A DNA stretch of 7,586 nt from CAZZIZ01 sp964654535. GTDB lineage: Bacteria; Bacteroidota; Bacteroidia; Chitinophagales; UBA2359. The notes beneath the pieces are model-generated. The model was given only the letters and a program-made list of their open reading frames with translations. It ran no database searches and was not told the origin of the DNA. Below, piece after piece: positions 1 through 6,628 of the stretch (position 1 is its first letter; each line of letters begins with the position of its first letter). The stretch lies in the NCBI GenBank assembly GCA_964654535.1, contig CAZZIZ010000163.1, positions 1-7,586 on the forward strand. Direction: 5' to 3'. The position numbers were made by a program, and so were the translations under genes.

Positions 1-1
1 T

Positions 2-18
2 GGCGACTGCAAGTCGCC
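2..18. repeat. Short hairpin, possible REP-type repeat end
   Basis: Seven-base perfect arms (GGCGACT at 2-8 and AGTCGCC at 12-18) flank a three-base loop (GCA). Together with the second hairpin ten bases further on it resembles the paired short palindromes of REP-like elements mobilised by IS200-type (RAYT) transposases in Bacteroidota. No transposase is visible and the window begins here, so the element may extend to the left. The palindrome is certain; the REP assignment is inference. Confidence 0.4.
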
Positions 19-27
19 CACTCGTTA

Positions 28-49
28 CGCCCTGATTAAAATCAGGGCG
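28..49. repeat. Perfect 10-bp-arm hairpin (REP-like or terminator-like)
   Basis: CGCCCTGATT (28-37) is the exact reverse complement of AATCAGGGCG (40-49), with only AA between them. No T-run follows on the plus strand (ATTCAAG). On the minus strand the stem is followed by TAACGAG, so an intrinsic terminator is not well supported either way. Its closeness to the hairpin at 2-18 suggests that both belong to one repeated palindromic unit. Copies elsewhere in the genome would confirm this. Confidence 0.45.
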
Positions 50-79
50 ATTCAAGTAAAGCCAGCGCCACCCAAATTT

Positions 80-266
80 GCGTGAGGGATAGAGCCATTG
101 TTGGAGCTCCTGTTGCTGACAAGCGCCGAGCCCTCAGCACCTAAGTGCTGGAGGGGCGATGCGTGTAGACAGCAGAACAGAGCGACTGGCGAAAGCCCGA
201 CCTCTCCATCTCCCTGTCCTGGTTGGTCTTTAGGCCAACTAGGACAGGGAAATGGAGAGGGCACGC
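80..266 (+). ncRNA. Structured intergenic RNA element, Flavo-1-like
   Basis: A closing stem pairs GCGTG (80-84) with CACGC (262-266). Inside it, CTGTTGCTG (110-118) pairs with CAGC plus AACAG (170-180, two bases bulged). A hairpin with arms 131-140 and 145-155 and loop CTAA is enclosed. A three-base-pair GGC/GCC stem with a GAAA tetraloop lies at 188-197. A very long hairpin follows: 201-228 pairs with 233-260 over 28 positions with one mismatch (210/251) and two G-U pairs. The primary motifs GCGTGAGGGATAGAGC at the 5' side, AGCCCGACC in the middle and GGGCACGCCC at the 3' side match what I recall of a Flavobacteriia intergenic RNA family, Flavo-1, whose function is unknown. The fold is read directly from the sequence; the family name is from memory and needs a covariance-model search. 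The reverse-strand open frame across it reads through the hairpins and is not a credible gene. Confidence 0.55.
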
Positions 267-311
267 CCAAAAAATGCCAAAACCCATCAAACATACTGTC
301 TAAATAGCCGT

Positions 312-319
312 TATATTTG
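312..319 (+). promoter_or_regulatory. Bacteroidota-type -7 box (TATATTTG)
   Basis: TATATTTG matches the Bacteroidota -7 consensus TAnnTTTG exactly. It lies nine bases before the ATG at 329, so transcription would start only a few bases before the start codon, giving a very short or nearly absent leader. No clear -33 TTG element is visible at the usual 19-21 base spacing (about 288-292), which lowers confidence. The box overlaps the alternative in-frame TTG at 317 and so argues for ATG 329 as the true start. Confidence 0.4.
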
Positions 320-328
320 GTAATACGA

Positions 329-712
329 ATGAAACGCAATCGCGACATATTTTTACAACTGGCAAAAGTCCTAGCACTTTATACACTAGTCGTCTTCTCG
401 GGCTTGGTGATTAAAAGCTGCCCAGGTTGCGCCGCAGGCTCGGACGTAATGGTCGTGAAAACCTGCTGCGATTCGACAAGCGGTTCTTGCGCCGACGATT
501 GTAGCAGCGATGTGGTCTTGGTGATAAAAGCCGATACCGATGTTGCGCCGGTGTTGTTGACGCTAGATTTCCATTCTCAAATTGCACCGCTTGCTCCTCT
601 TGTGCTGGATTATAGCCCGCAGAAAAGCAGCGAGTTACCTAAAACTTATAGAGCACCGCTCTATTTTCCTGATCCAGACTACCAAGTATTGTATCAGGCC
701 TTCCTTTGCTAG
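329..712 (+). CDS. Small Cys-rich membrane-anchored or exported protein, HYC_CC_PP-like
   Basis: This 127-residue protein starts at ATG 329; an in-frame TTG at 317 would add four residues but falls inside the candidate promoter. A basic N-terminus is followed by a hydrophobic segment (about residues 12-28) that may be an uncleaved anchor or a signal peptide. A Cys-rich stretch follows, with CPGC at 31-34, CC at 46-47, C54 and C58, and the protein ends on a seventh cysteine (C127). The C-terminal pattern TYRAPL...YQVLYQAFLC recalls the YKPPL...VLxQSFL ending of small Bacteroidota proteins that NCBI calls the HYC_CC_PP family, which often sit upstream of an outer-membrane receptor and an HMA protein. 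The same order is seen here. The HYC motif itself is absent, so it would be a divergent member. A role in binding a thiophilic metal is inference. A lipoprotein reading is weak because K29-S30 before C31 is not a good lipobox. Confidence 0.75.
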   Translation: MKRNRDIFLQLAKVLALYTLVVFSGLVIKSCPGCAAGSDVMVVKTCCDSTSGSCADDCSSDVVLVIKADTDVAPVLLTLDFHSQIAPLAPLVLDYSPQKSSELPKTYRAPLYFPDPDYQVLYQAFLC

Positions 713-729
713 TTTTTGTTAATGAATTG

Positions 730-751
730 TATTCACGAATAGTTGTGAATA
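730..751. promoter_or_regulatory. Inverted repeat upstream of the outer-membrane gene
   Basis: TATTCAC (730-736) and GTGAATA (745-751) form perfect seven-base arms around an eight-base spacer, 27 bases before the ATG at 779. Two weak promoter-like strings overlap it: TAGTTGTG (740-747, one mismatch to TAnnTTTG) lies 21 bases after a TTTG at 715-718. The repeat could be an operator for the downstream operon. A TATTTTTT tract at 755-762 also allows a weak attenuator or terminator. The symmetry is certain; the function is inference. Confidence 0.3.
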
Positions 752-778
752 GAATATTTTTTAACTAAGACTAGAACC

Positions 779-1558
779 ATGAAAATAAAATTTTTAGTCT
801 TCGTCTTGCTGATGGCTGGTTCATTGGTAATGCACGCACAGGGTCCACCAATGACAAGTGACAAACCCATAATGCTAAGCGCGAAGACGATCGTAATAAA
901 AACCCTGACCGAAATTCGTAAAACGGATTTGGGTAGCTATACCCGTGCGCCTCTTATGTTTCACTATTTGCCGAAGAGTAATTTTCTTGCGGCGGTTCAC
1001 GTGCCTATAGTCACTGATCGACAGTTTGCTGAGGTCGAAGAAGTAGGAACGCAACTAGGTGATGTAAACTTATTGCTGAAGTATCAGTTTTATCGTTTCG
1101 ATAGAACGGGAAAGACTTTCCGATCGGTATTAAAGTCGGTTATAACTTTTCCAACTGGTGAAAGGGTCTTGAATACGGACATTAACCTTGGTGTTTATCA
1201 GTACTACTTCGGCTCGGTTTCGGGATATGAAACCGTGAAACATGGTATGTCTTTTGAGTTTGGATATAACATAGTACCTGAGCTCGACGAGGACTTTATA
1301 CAAGTGAGGGCAGGCTTTGGGCTTCCAATATTGAAACCAGTATATCCGGCCAAGCAAATCAACTTCCTCTTTGAATACGTTATGACAGAGTATACCGAGA
1401 GGGATACATTTGAACTTTTGTACACGCAGGGAGTCCAATATGTGCGCAAACATTTTACCTGGGAAATAGGTGTGCAAGCGCCTTTGGTTCAGAATGGAAT
1501 GGATTTAGTCAATGAACGCAAATACAGTCTTTTCCTAGGAACCAGATTTATTTATTAA
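779..1558 (+). CDS. Outer-membrane beta-barrel protein, Phenol_MetA_deg/transporter-like
   Basis: This 259-residue protein has a typical signal peptide (residues 1-20, cleavage after M-H-A, mature start QGPP). The rest is dense in alternating hydrophobic/polar beta-strand sequence and ends in an aromatic-rich last strand (FLGTRFIY), as outer-membrane barrels do. Features such as PPMTSDKPIML near the mature N-terminus, TFPTGE at residues 123-128 and a G-x-Y-Q-Y-Y-x-G stretch soon after match Bacteroidota proteins annotated as transporter or MetA-pathway-like (Phenol_MetA_deg clan) barrels. I recall such genes beside metal-resistance genes. The length is normal for that family. It is followed after nine bases by the HMA-protein gene, so the two are probably co-transcribed. 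A passive channel or export role for a metal, metalloid or small organic molecule is inference; no substrate can be read from the sequence. Confidence 0.8.
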   Translation: MKIKFLVFVLLMAGSLVMHAQGPPMTSDKPIMLSAKTIVIKTLTEIRKTDLGSYTRAPLMFHYLPKSNFLAAVHVPIVTDRQFAEVEEVGTQLGDVNLLLKYQFYRFDRTGKTFRSVLKSVITFPTGERVLNTDINLGVYQYYFGSVSGYETVKHGMSFEFGYNIVPELDEDFIQVRAGFGLPILKPVYPAKQINFLFEYVMTEYTERDTFELLYTQGVQYVRKHFTWEIGVQAPLVQNGMDLVNERKYSLFLGTRFIY

Positions 1559-1567
1559 AGATTAAAC

Positions 1568-2239
1568 ATGAGATATTCAAAAATAATAGCGCTACTACTT
1601 TTCGGCTTTGCTTTGTTGGCTTCGCCGAGTTTGCTCAGCGCACAAGAAACCAACCGCGATGCTTACGAGTTGAAAGTAGATGGTTTGGGCTGTCCTTTCT
1701 GCGCCTATGGCTTGGAAAAGAAGTTTAAAGAATTCAAATCGCTTAAAGACCTACAACTCGATATGGAAACGGGCATTTTTCAATTCACTTACCCGAGCGA
1801 TGAACCATTGACCCTTGATCAAGTTGAGAAACAAGTTGATGTAGCTGGTTACTCTCCAGTGAGCACCAAAATAACTCGTGCCGATGGAACGGTAGAAGTG
1901 AACAAGTCTGAACCAGTAGGTGGATTCAATCCTGATAATTTGATAGAAGGTTCTTTCTACGTTGCGGGCAATTGCGATATGTGTCGCGCACGCATAGAGG
2001 GCAAAGCTTATAAAACGATGGGCGTTGCAAATGCTAGTTGGGACGAGGATTCTAAAATGTTTACGGTGAGTTACGATCCAGAAGTTGTGGAGTTGACGGT
2101 AATAGAACAACGTATTTCCGAGCGAGGATACGACACGGTGAACTACACTGCCGATGAAGAGACGTATAAAAACTTACCAGCTTGTTGCCACTATAAGAGA
2201 AATATGATTTCGAAACTGCTTAAGAAAAATGGCCAATAG
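1568..2239 (+). CDS. Periplasmic double heavy-metal-associated (HMA) domain protein
   Basis: This 223-residue exported protein has a signal peptide (about 1-25, cleavage after L-L-S-A). HMA domain 1 spans about 33-100 with the metal-binding pair C42-P-F-C45 after the first strand (ELKVDGLG). HMA domain 2 spans about 128-195 with C136-D-M-C139 after GSFYVAGN. Each domain ends with the usual Gly-Tyr (GY at 94-95 and 187-188). Both lack the methionine of the common GMxCxxC motif. A third thiol site, CCHY (C206, C207, H208), lies near a basic C-terminus. HMA domains pass Cu(I), Hg(II) or related soft metals between proteins by Cys-Cys ligand exchange. A signal peptide plus two domains suggests a periplasmic shuttle or sink rather than a cytoplasmic chaperone. 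Its stop overlaps the next gene's start by 11 bp, implying translational coupling. The metal specificity cannot be read. Confidence 0.88.
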   Translation: MRYSKIIALLLFGFALLASPSLLSAQETNRDAYELKVDGLGCPFCAYGLEKKFKEFKSLKDLQLDMETGIFQFTYPSDEPLTLDQVEKQVDVAGYSPVSTKITRADGTVEVNKSEPVGGFNPDNLIEGSFYVAGNCDMCRARIEGKAYKTMGVANASWDEDSKMFTVSYDPEVVELTVIEQRISERGYDTVNYTADEETYKNLPACCHYKRNMISKLLKKNGQ

Positions 2240-3053
2240 CTTGCTGAGAATTTTAGGGGTCCTGTTTTTACTAATGGGGCTTTTTTCTTGCAGCCCGGCT
2301 CAGTGGTCCGTAGAAAAAGAAATTGAGATGGCGGGCGTTGCTCCTATTGGCATTGCTCCGGGCTACGAAGGCAACTTTTGGGTCAGCGACGGCGATAATA
2401 ATCGTCTAGTTCTGGTTAATAAGGAAGGAGAAATAAAGCAGGAGATTGCAAATATTGAGCGGCCGATGCACATACACGCTGAGGGGTCTACTGTTTTTGT
2501 TCCTAGCTATGGCTCTGATGAAATTTTTCACTTTACAACTTCTCAACAAAAAACCTTTAGGATATCGCTTAGTATTTCGGAGGAACTTGATGCGCCTGCC
2601 GCATATCACCGTGATGAAGAGCGCGAGGCAATAGCAGACTTCTACTCGCATAGTGTATTGTATAAAGCTGGTTCAGGTTGGAAGCGAATTGGAGAACAGG
2701 GACAGGTAGATGGAGCCTTTCGCTACCCTACCGATTTGCAATGGTTTGGCGATGAACTTTATGTCGCTGATGCTTATAATCACCGCATTCAGGTTTTTGA
2801 TACTAAGGGCCAACACCTACGAACTTTTGGCGAAGAAGAAGATATGAATGCGACAACAGGAATTTTTATTCATCAAGATGAAGTAATTGTCACCGATTTC
2901 GAGAATAGTCGCTTGTTATTCTACTCGTTGGCCGGCGAATTCCTATATGTTCTTGAGAAGGGCTTTGATAAGCCTACAGATATCACCTATTCAGATGAAA
3001 ATCTAATTGTCACTAATTATCGCTCTGGCAAATTGACGGTGCTGAGCAAATAG
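2229..3053 (+). CDS. NHL-repeat beta-propeller lipoprotein
   Basis: This 274-residue protein begins with a lipoprotein signal peptide: a hydrophobic run then L-F-S-C with the lipidated cysteine at C21, giving a mature N-terminus of CSPAQ. The body is a propeller of about five to six blades. Blade-like units include PIGIAPGYEGNFWVSDGDNN (from about 39) and a canonical NHL unit starting at F164 (RYPTDLQW...LYVADAYNHRIQVFD...LRTFG). Later units contain VIVTDFENSRLLFYS and LIVTNYRSGKLTVL. NHL propellers are usually protein- or ligand-binding scaffolds; no catalytic residues are evident. The start ATG lies inside the last codons of the HMA gene, so the two products are probably made in fixed proportion. 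Anchoring in the envelope next to a double-HMA protein and an outer-membrane barrel suggests a docking or scaffold role in the same process, which is inference. A 6-bladed lyase-like enzyme is a less likely alternative. Confidence 0.85.
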   Translation: MANSLLRILGVLFLLMGLFSCSPAQWSVEKEIEMAGVAPIGIAPGYEGNFWVSDGDNNRLVLVNKEGEIKQEIANIERPMHIHAEGSTVFVPSYGSDEIFHFTTSQQKTFRISLSISEELDAPAAYHRDEEREAIADFYSHSVLYKAGSGWKRIGEQGQVDGAFRYPTDLQWFGDELYVADAYNHRIQVFDTKGQHLRTFGEEEDMNATTGIFIHQDEVIVTDFENSRLLFYSLAGEFLYVLEKGFDKPTDITYSDENLIVTNYRSGKLTVLSK

Positions 3054-3094
3054 CTCGCTTTACAAATATGCCGTAATCTTGCTATTATTGAAGG

Positions 3095-6000
3095 GTGTTA
3101 ACAAGGCTCATTTTACTGGTTTTTTGTTGTTTCCTATGTGCGGGTGAACTTGCGGCTCAAGTAGTGATCAATGAACTTTCGTCTCGAGGAGGTATCACTG
3201 ATTTTCGCGGAATAGACAGCGATTGGATTGAGCTTTACAATACTGGAACGACTGAGGTACAACTAGAGGGTTATAGTCTGAGCGATGACCTCAGTGAACC
3301 GAACAAATGGAGCTTCCCTTATATCGCTATTCCTCCACAAGAGCGCTTGTTGGTTCTGGCTAACGGTGAAGACATTTCTGTTGTAAGTAACTACGTTTCC
3401 TTTGCTCAGACGGGCGACGATTGGCAATACCATATTGGTGACAGCGCTCCTCCGGATGATTGGAATGAACTCAATTCATCCGCAGCCAATTGGCCAACTG
3501 CACCTTCAGGTTTCGGATATGCAGATGAAGATGACAATACTGAAATCCCTTTTGGTAGTCCCTCTGTTTTTATGCGCCGAGAGTTTAACATCGAAGATTT
3601 AGACTCGCTGTATTGGATGTATTTGCATATGGATTACGACGATGGTTTCATTGCCTATATGAACGGAACAGAAATAGCGCGTTCAGAGAGTATGAATGGT
3701 CATAACGGTGATCACGATGACTATACTAACTTTGACGTAGAAGCGGTCCTTCAATTTGGCGAAACACCGGAAGAGTTTGTTTATGACTATGAAGAATTAA
3801 TTGTTGAAGGAACCAATGTCTTTGCGGTACAGGTTCATAATATTTCTGCCACCTCTTCTGACTTTAGTGCTAATCCTTTTCTGTTTGCTTCGGTGAACAT
3901 TGCCACCATAGAAGGAACATCGGATACTGATTTACCTGACTGGTTTTTTACACCGACTTTCTTCTTGCAAACGAACTTTAAACTGAGTAAGGAGAATGAG
4001 TCCTTACAGCTCTATGATAACAATGGGACTTTAATAGACTCTGCGAACTATCCTTTGATGAGAGAAGGCAATAGCTACGGTCGCGGCAGCGATGGCGGGA
4101 ACGAATGGTGCTTGTTTCTCGAACCGAGCCCTGAAGATCCAAACCTCTTATCGAATTCGGTGTGCTATACGGGTTACGCTCAAGACGCGATAATGTCTCC
4201 GGCTCCTGGATTTTATAATATCGCACAAACTGTAAGTTTTGAATGCCCAGACGAAGATGCTAGCGCGCATTTTAGAACAGACGGAGCGGTCGCCACTGAC
4301 AACGACGATTCGGCAGACTCATTTGAATTTATGGAATCAGTTGTGCTTTCAGTCAAATGCTATTCAGAAACTAAAGCTCCTAGTGAGGATGTTACTGGTA
4401 CTTACTTTATTAATCAACCAAACTTTTCCTTGCCGGTAATTTCTCTTTCTACGGCACCCGAGAATTTGTGGGATGAGGAAAATGGCATTTATGTGCTCGG
4501 TGACTCTTATGAAGCGGACTACCCTTTTATGGGTGCAAACTTCTGGCAGCCCTGGGAAAGAGATGCGCACATTGAAATCTTCGATTTATCTAATGATCGT
4601 GTCGTCGATCTTGATATGGCTTTGGAAATTCACGGAGGTTGGAGCCGAGCGGAACCGCAAAAGAGTTTTAGGATTGACACCAAGAAGTCGATTGAAGGGC
4701 CGGTTGATTATCCTTTGTTGTCTCGTAAAAGTGGAATTACTTCCTATAATAATTTCAACTTGCGAAATACTGGACAAGTAGCTTACAGCAATCGCTTTCA
4801 GGACGCCTTTGTAGCGGAGTTGGTTTCGGACGCAACGGACATAGACTATATGACTCACGAGTCTTCAATGGTGTATTTGAATGGAGAGTTCTGGGGACAT
4901 TATGGTATTCGTGAAAAAATGGACGAGCACTATATCGAAAGCAATCACGGAGTGGACTCAAAAAATGTCGACCTAGTTAGTAAGGTATATCCACTTGTAG
5001 GATCCTATCAACATTTTCAAGAGACAGTAGACCTTGCCCTTTCGACCAATATTTTTTCCGAGGAATTTTACGAAATTCTAGATACGAGAATCGATTTGGA
5101 CAACTATATAGACTACTATGCAACAGAAATCCACATCCAAAATTTAGATTGGGGAGGTATTGCTTGGCTAATCAACAATACCAAACTGTGGCGCCCGCAA
5201 ACCGAGGATGGAAAATGGCGCTATATGCTTTTTGATGTCGATGGAGCTTTAGGAAATTTTGGTTCTGGTATCAACGAGAACTATTTAGATCGCGCTCGAT
5301 CACCTGGCGTGCCTTCCGATCATAGTAGACTGTTTAACCGAGTACTCATAAATGAAAAGTTCCGACTTCGTTTTATAAATCGTTACGCAGATCTGATCAA
5401 CACTATTTTCCAGCCCGCCCATTATAACCAGGTAATAGATGGGATAAGAGACGAACTCGAGCCAGATATACCTAGACAGATCGCAAGATGGGGCGGACCG
5501 AGTTCAATCATAGATTGGGATCAGGGTATAACTAATATGCGCTCGCATCTTGAGGGACGCGAAAACACATCTCGTGAGCACATTAGAGAGCACTTTGATT
5601 TAGCCGCAGAACGCGTTATCCAAATTGATGTTCAACCCGATGGAGCTGGACGCATACAACTAAACAGTATTAGTCCAGAAACGTATCCGTGGAACGGAAT
5701 TTACTTTCAGGGAGTGCCTGTTACGTTTACCGCTATTCCCAATCCAGGTTATAGCTTCGAAACCTGGTCGAACAGCAATTTAGTGAGCAATGTATCCGCG
5801 CAGTCGGTGACGCTGGACCCGCTCAATAACGTAGCGCTCACGGCTAGTTTTACCGGAAGCCCTGAGATAAGTGATATAGTCGTAAGTGAAATCAACTACC
5901 ACTCCAGCGATGAGGCTGATTCTGGCGATTGGATTGAATTGTACAACCCTAATGATTTTCCATTGGATATCAGTAACTGGACTTTCGAGGATCAACAGTT

Positions 6001-6628
6001 TTACAATGAGTTTAAAATTCCTGTTGGAACAGTCATAGAAGCTAATGACTACATAGTCTTGGCTAGTACTTTAGAAAAATTCTCGAGTATTCATCCTTGG
6101 GTCAATAATGTCGTGGGCGATTTTGAGTTTCAACTGAGCAATGACGGAGAGCGCATCGCGATGCGGGATCACGCGGCTGTACTGAAGGACGAGTTAGTCT
6201 TTAATGACGCAGAACCCTGGCCTTCTGCCGCAGATGGTGAAGGCTATACACTAGAGTTGTTTGATCTGACTTCCGATCCAAATGAGCCTGGCTCTTGGAC
6301 CTCTGAATGTTTCTTAGGCTCCCCCGGCAGGGAGTTTAACAGCGCCTGCATTGCTCTTAGCGATATCGAAACCACAAGCGCCAGCGAAGGGATTGATATC
6401 TTTCCAAACCCTGCTACAAATCAAGTAAGATTAAGCCTGCCAATAGAAAGCAGTCTTGACTTCGATATCAGTCTGAAGGACGCGACGGGCAAAAGAATTG
6501 AAATAGGAAAACGCCGTCTAGAAAGTGGTAGCGTTGTATCACTACCAAAACTTCCAAACGGCGTTTATATTCTAAGTCTCGTTTCTAGTGAAATTCAATT
6601 TCAAGAGAAACTAATTATTCAATACTAG
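3095..6628 (+). CDS. Secreted CotH-kinase-family protein with lamin-tail domains and T9SS sorting tail
   Basis: The 1177-residue protein starts at GTG 3095, because the in-frame ATG at 3068 is followed by TAA two codons later. Order of domains: signal peptide (1-21, L-A-A|Q); first half of a lamin-tail domain (22-108, DWIELYN at 43-49); an inserted jelly-roll-like domain (about 110-270, containing YDDGFIAYMNGTEIARS); second half of the lamin-tail domain (about 283-355); a chitobiase-C/FN3-like domain (about 367-441, APGFY at 370-374); a CotH domain (about 444-835); an InlB-B-like repeat (842-920); a second lamin-tail domain (923-1080, DWIELYN at 945-951); and a T9SS type A sorting domain (about 1098-1177, IFPNPATNQ). 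CotH motifs seen are HGGWSRAEPQKSFRI (513-527), WGHYGIREKMD (600-610), N683-L-D685 with N694-N695, and D714-V-D716, the place of the family's metal-binding aspartates. CotH of Bacillus spores phosphorylates CotB/CotG; the substrate here is unknown. It should be exported to the cell surface. It lies 41 bp after the NHL gene and converges on arsM. Confidence 0.92.
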   Translation: MLTRLILLVFCCFLCAGELAAQVVINELSSRGGITDFRGIDSDWIELYNTGTTEVQLEGYSLSDDLSEPNKWSFPYIAIPPQERLLVLANGEDISVVSNYVSFAQTGDDWQYHIGDSAPPDDWNELNSSAANWPTAPSGFGYADEDDNTEIPFGSPSVFMRREFNIEDLDSLYWMYLHMDYDDGFIAYMNGTEIARSESMNGHNGDHDDYTNFDVEAVLQFGETPEEFVYDYEELIVEGTNVFAVQVHNISATSSDFSANPFLFASVNIATIEGTSDTDLPDWFFTPTFFLQTNFKLSKENESLQLYDNNGTLIDSANYPLMREGNSYGRGSDGGNEWCLFLEPSPEDPNLLSNSVCYTGYAQDAIMSPAPGFYNIAQTVSFECPDEDASAHFRTDGAVATDNDDSADSFEFMESVVLSVKCYSETKAPSEDVTGTYFINQPNFSLPVISLSTAPENLWDEENGIYVLGDSYEADYPFMGANFWQPWERDAHIEIFDLSNDRVVDLDMALEIHGGWSRAEPQKSFRIDTKKSIEGPVDYPLLSRKSGITSYNNFNLRNTGQVAYSNRFQDAFVAELVSDATDIDYMTHESSMVYLNGEFWGHYGIREKMDEHYIESNHGVDSKNVDLVSKVYPLVGSYQHFQETVDLALSTNIFSEEFYEILDTRIDLDNYIDYYATEIHIQNLDWGGIAWLINNTKLWRPQTEDGKWRYMLFDVDGALGNFGSGINENYLDRARSPGVPSDHSRLFNRVLINEKFRLRFINRYADLINTIFQPAHYNQVIDGIRDELEPDIPRQIARWGGPSSIIDWDQGITNMRSHLEGRENTSREHIREHFDLAAERVIQIDVQPDGAGRIQLNSISPETYPWNGIYFQGVPVTFTAIPNPGYSFETWSNSNLVSNVSAQSVTLDPLNNVALTASFTGSPEISDIVVSEINYHSSDEADSGDWIELYNPNDFPLDISNWTFEDQQFYNEFKIPVGTVIEANDYIVLASTLEKFSSIHPWVNNVVGDFEFQLSNDGERIAMRDHAAVLKDELVFNDAEPWPSAADGEGYTLELFDLTSDPNEPGSWTSECFLGSPGREFNSACIALSDIETTSASEGIDIFPNPATNQVRLSLPIESSLDFDISLKDATGKRIEIGKRRLESGSVVSLPKLPNGVYILSLVSSEIQFQEKLIIQY

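Noticed and set aside
317..328. TTG as the start of the Cys-rich gene
   Set aside because: It would add only four residues and lies inside the TATATTTG promoter box; ATG 329 gives a normal basic N-terminus.
52..348. 98-residue open frame on the minus strand
   Set aside because: It runs through the strong hairpins of the structured element, has low-complexity Pro/Ser-rich sequence without domain signs, and overlaps the promoter and start of the plus-strand Cys-rich gene.
1130..1477. Antisense open frames within the barrel gene
   Set aside because: They lie fully inside a well-supported barrel gene and show no domain features.
3068..3076. ATG at 3068 as the start of the CotH gene
   Set aside because: It is in frame but followed by CCG and then TAA; GTG 3095 gives a clean signal peptide.
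3074..3081. TAATCTTG as an independent promoter for the CotH gene
   Set aside because: It has one mismatch to TAnnTTTG and no convincing -33 TTG; the gene may equally be read through from the NHL gene, so it was not annotated.
3221..5937. Repeated DNA word GATTGGATTGA at 3221-3231 and 5927-5937 as a repeat element
   Set aside because: It simply encodes the DWIELYN motif common to the two lamin-tail domains.
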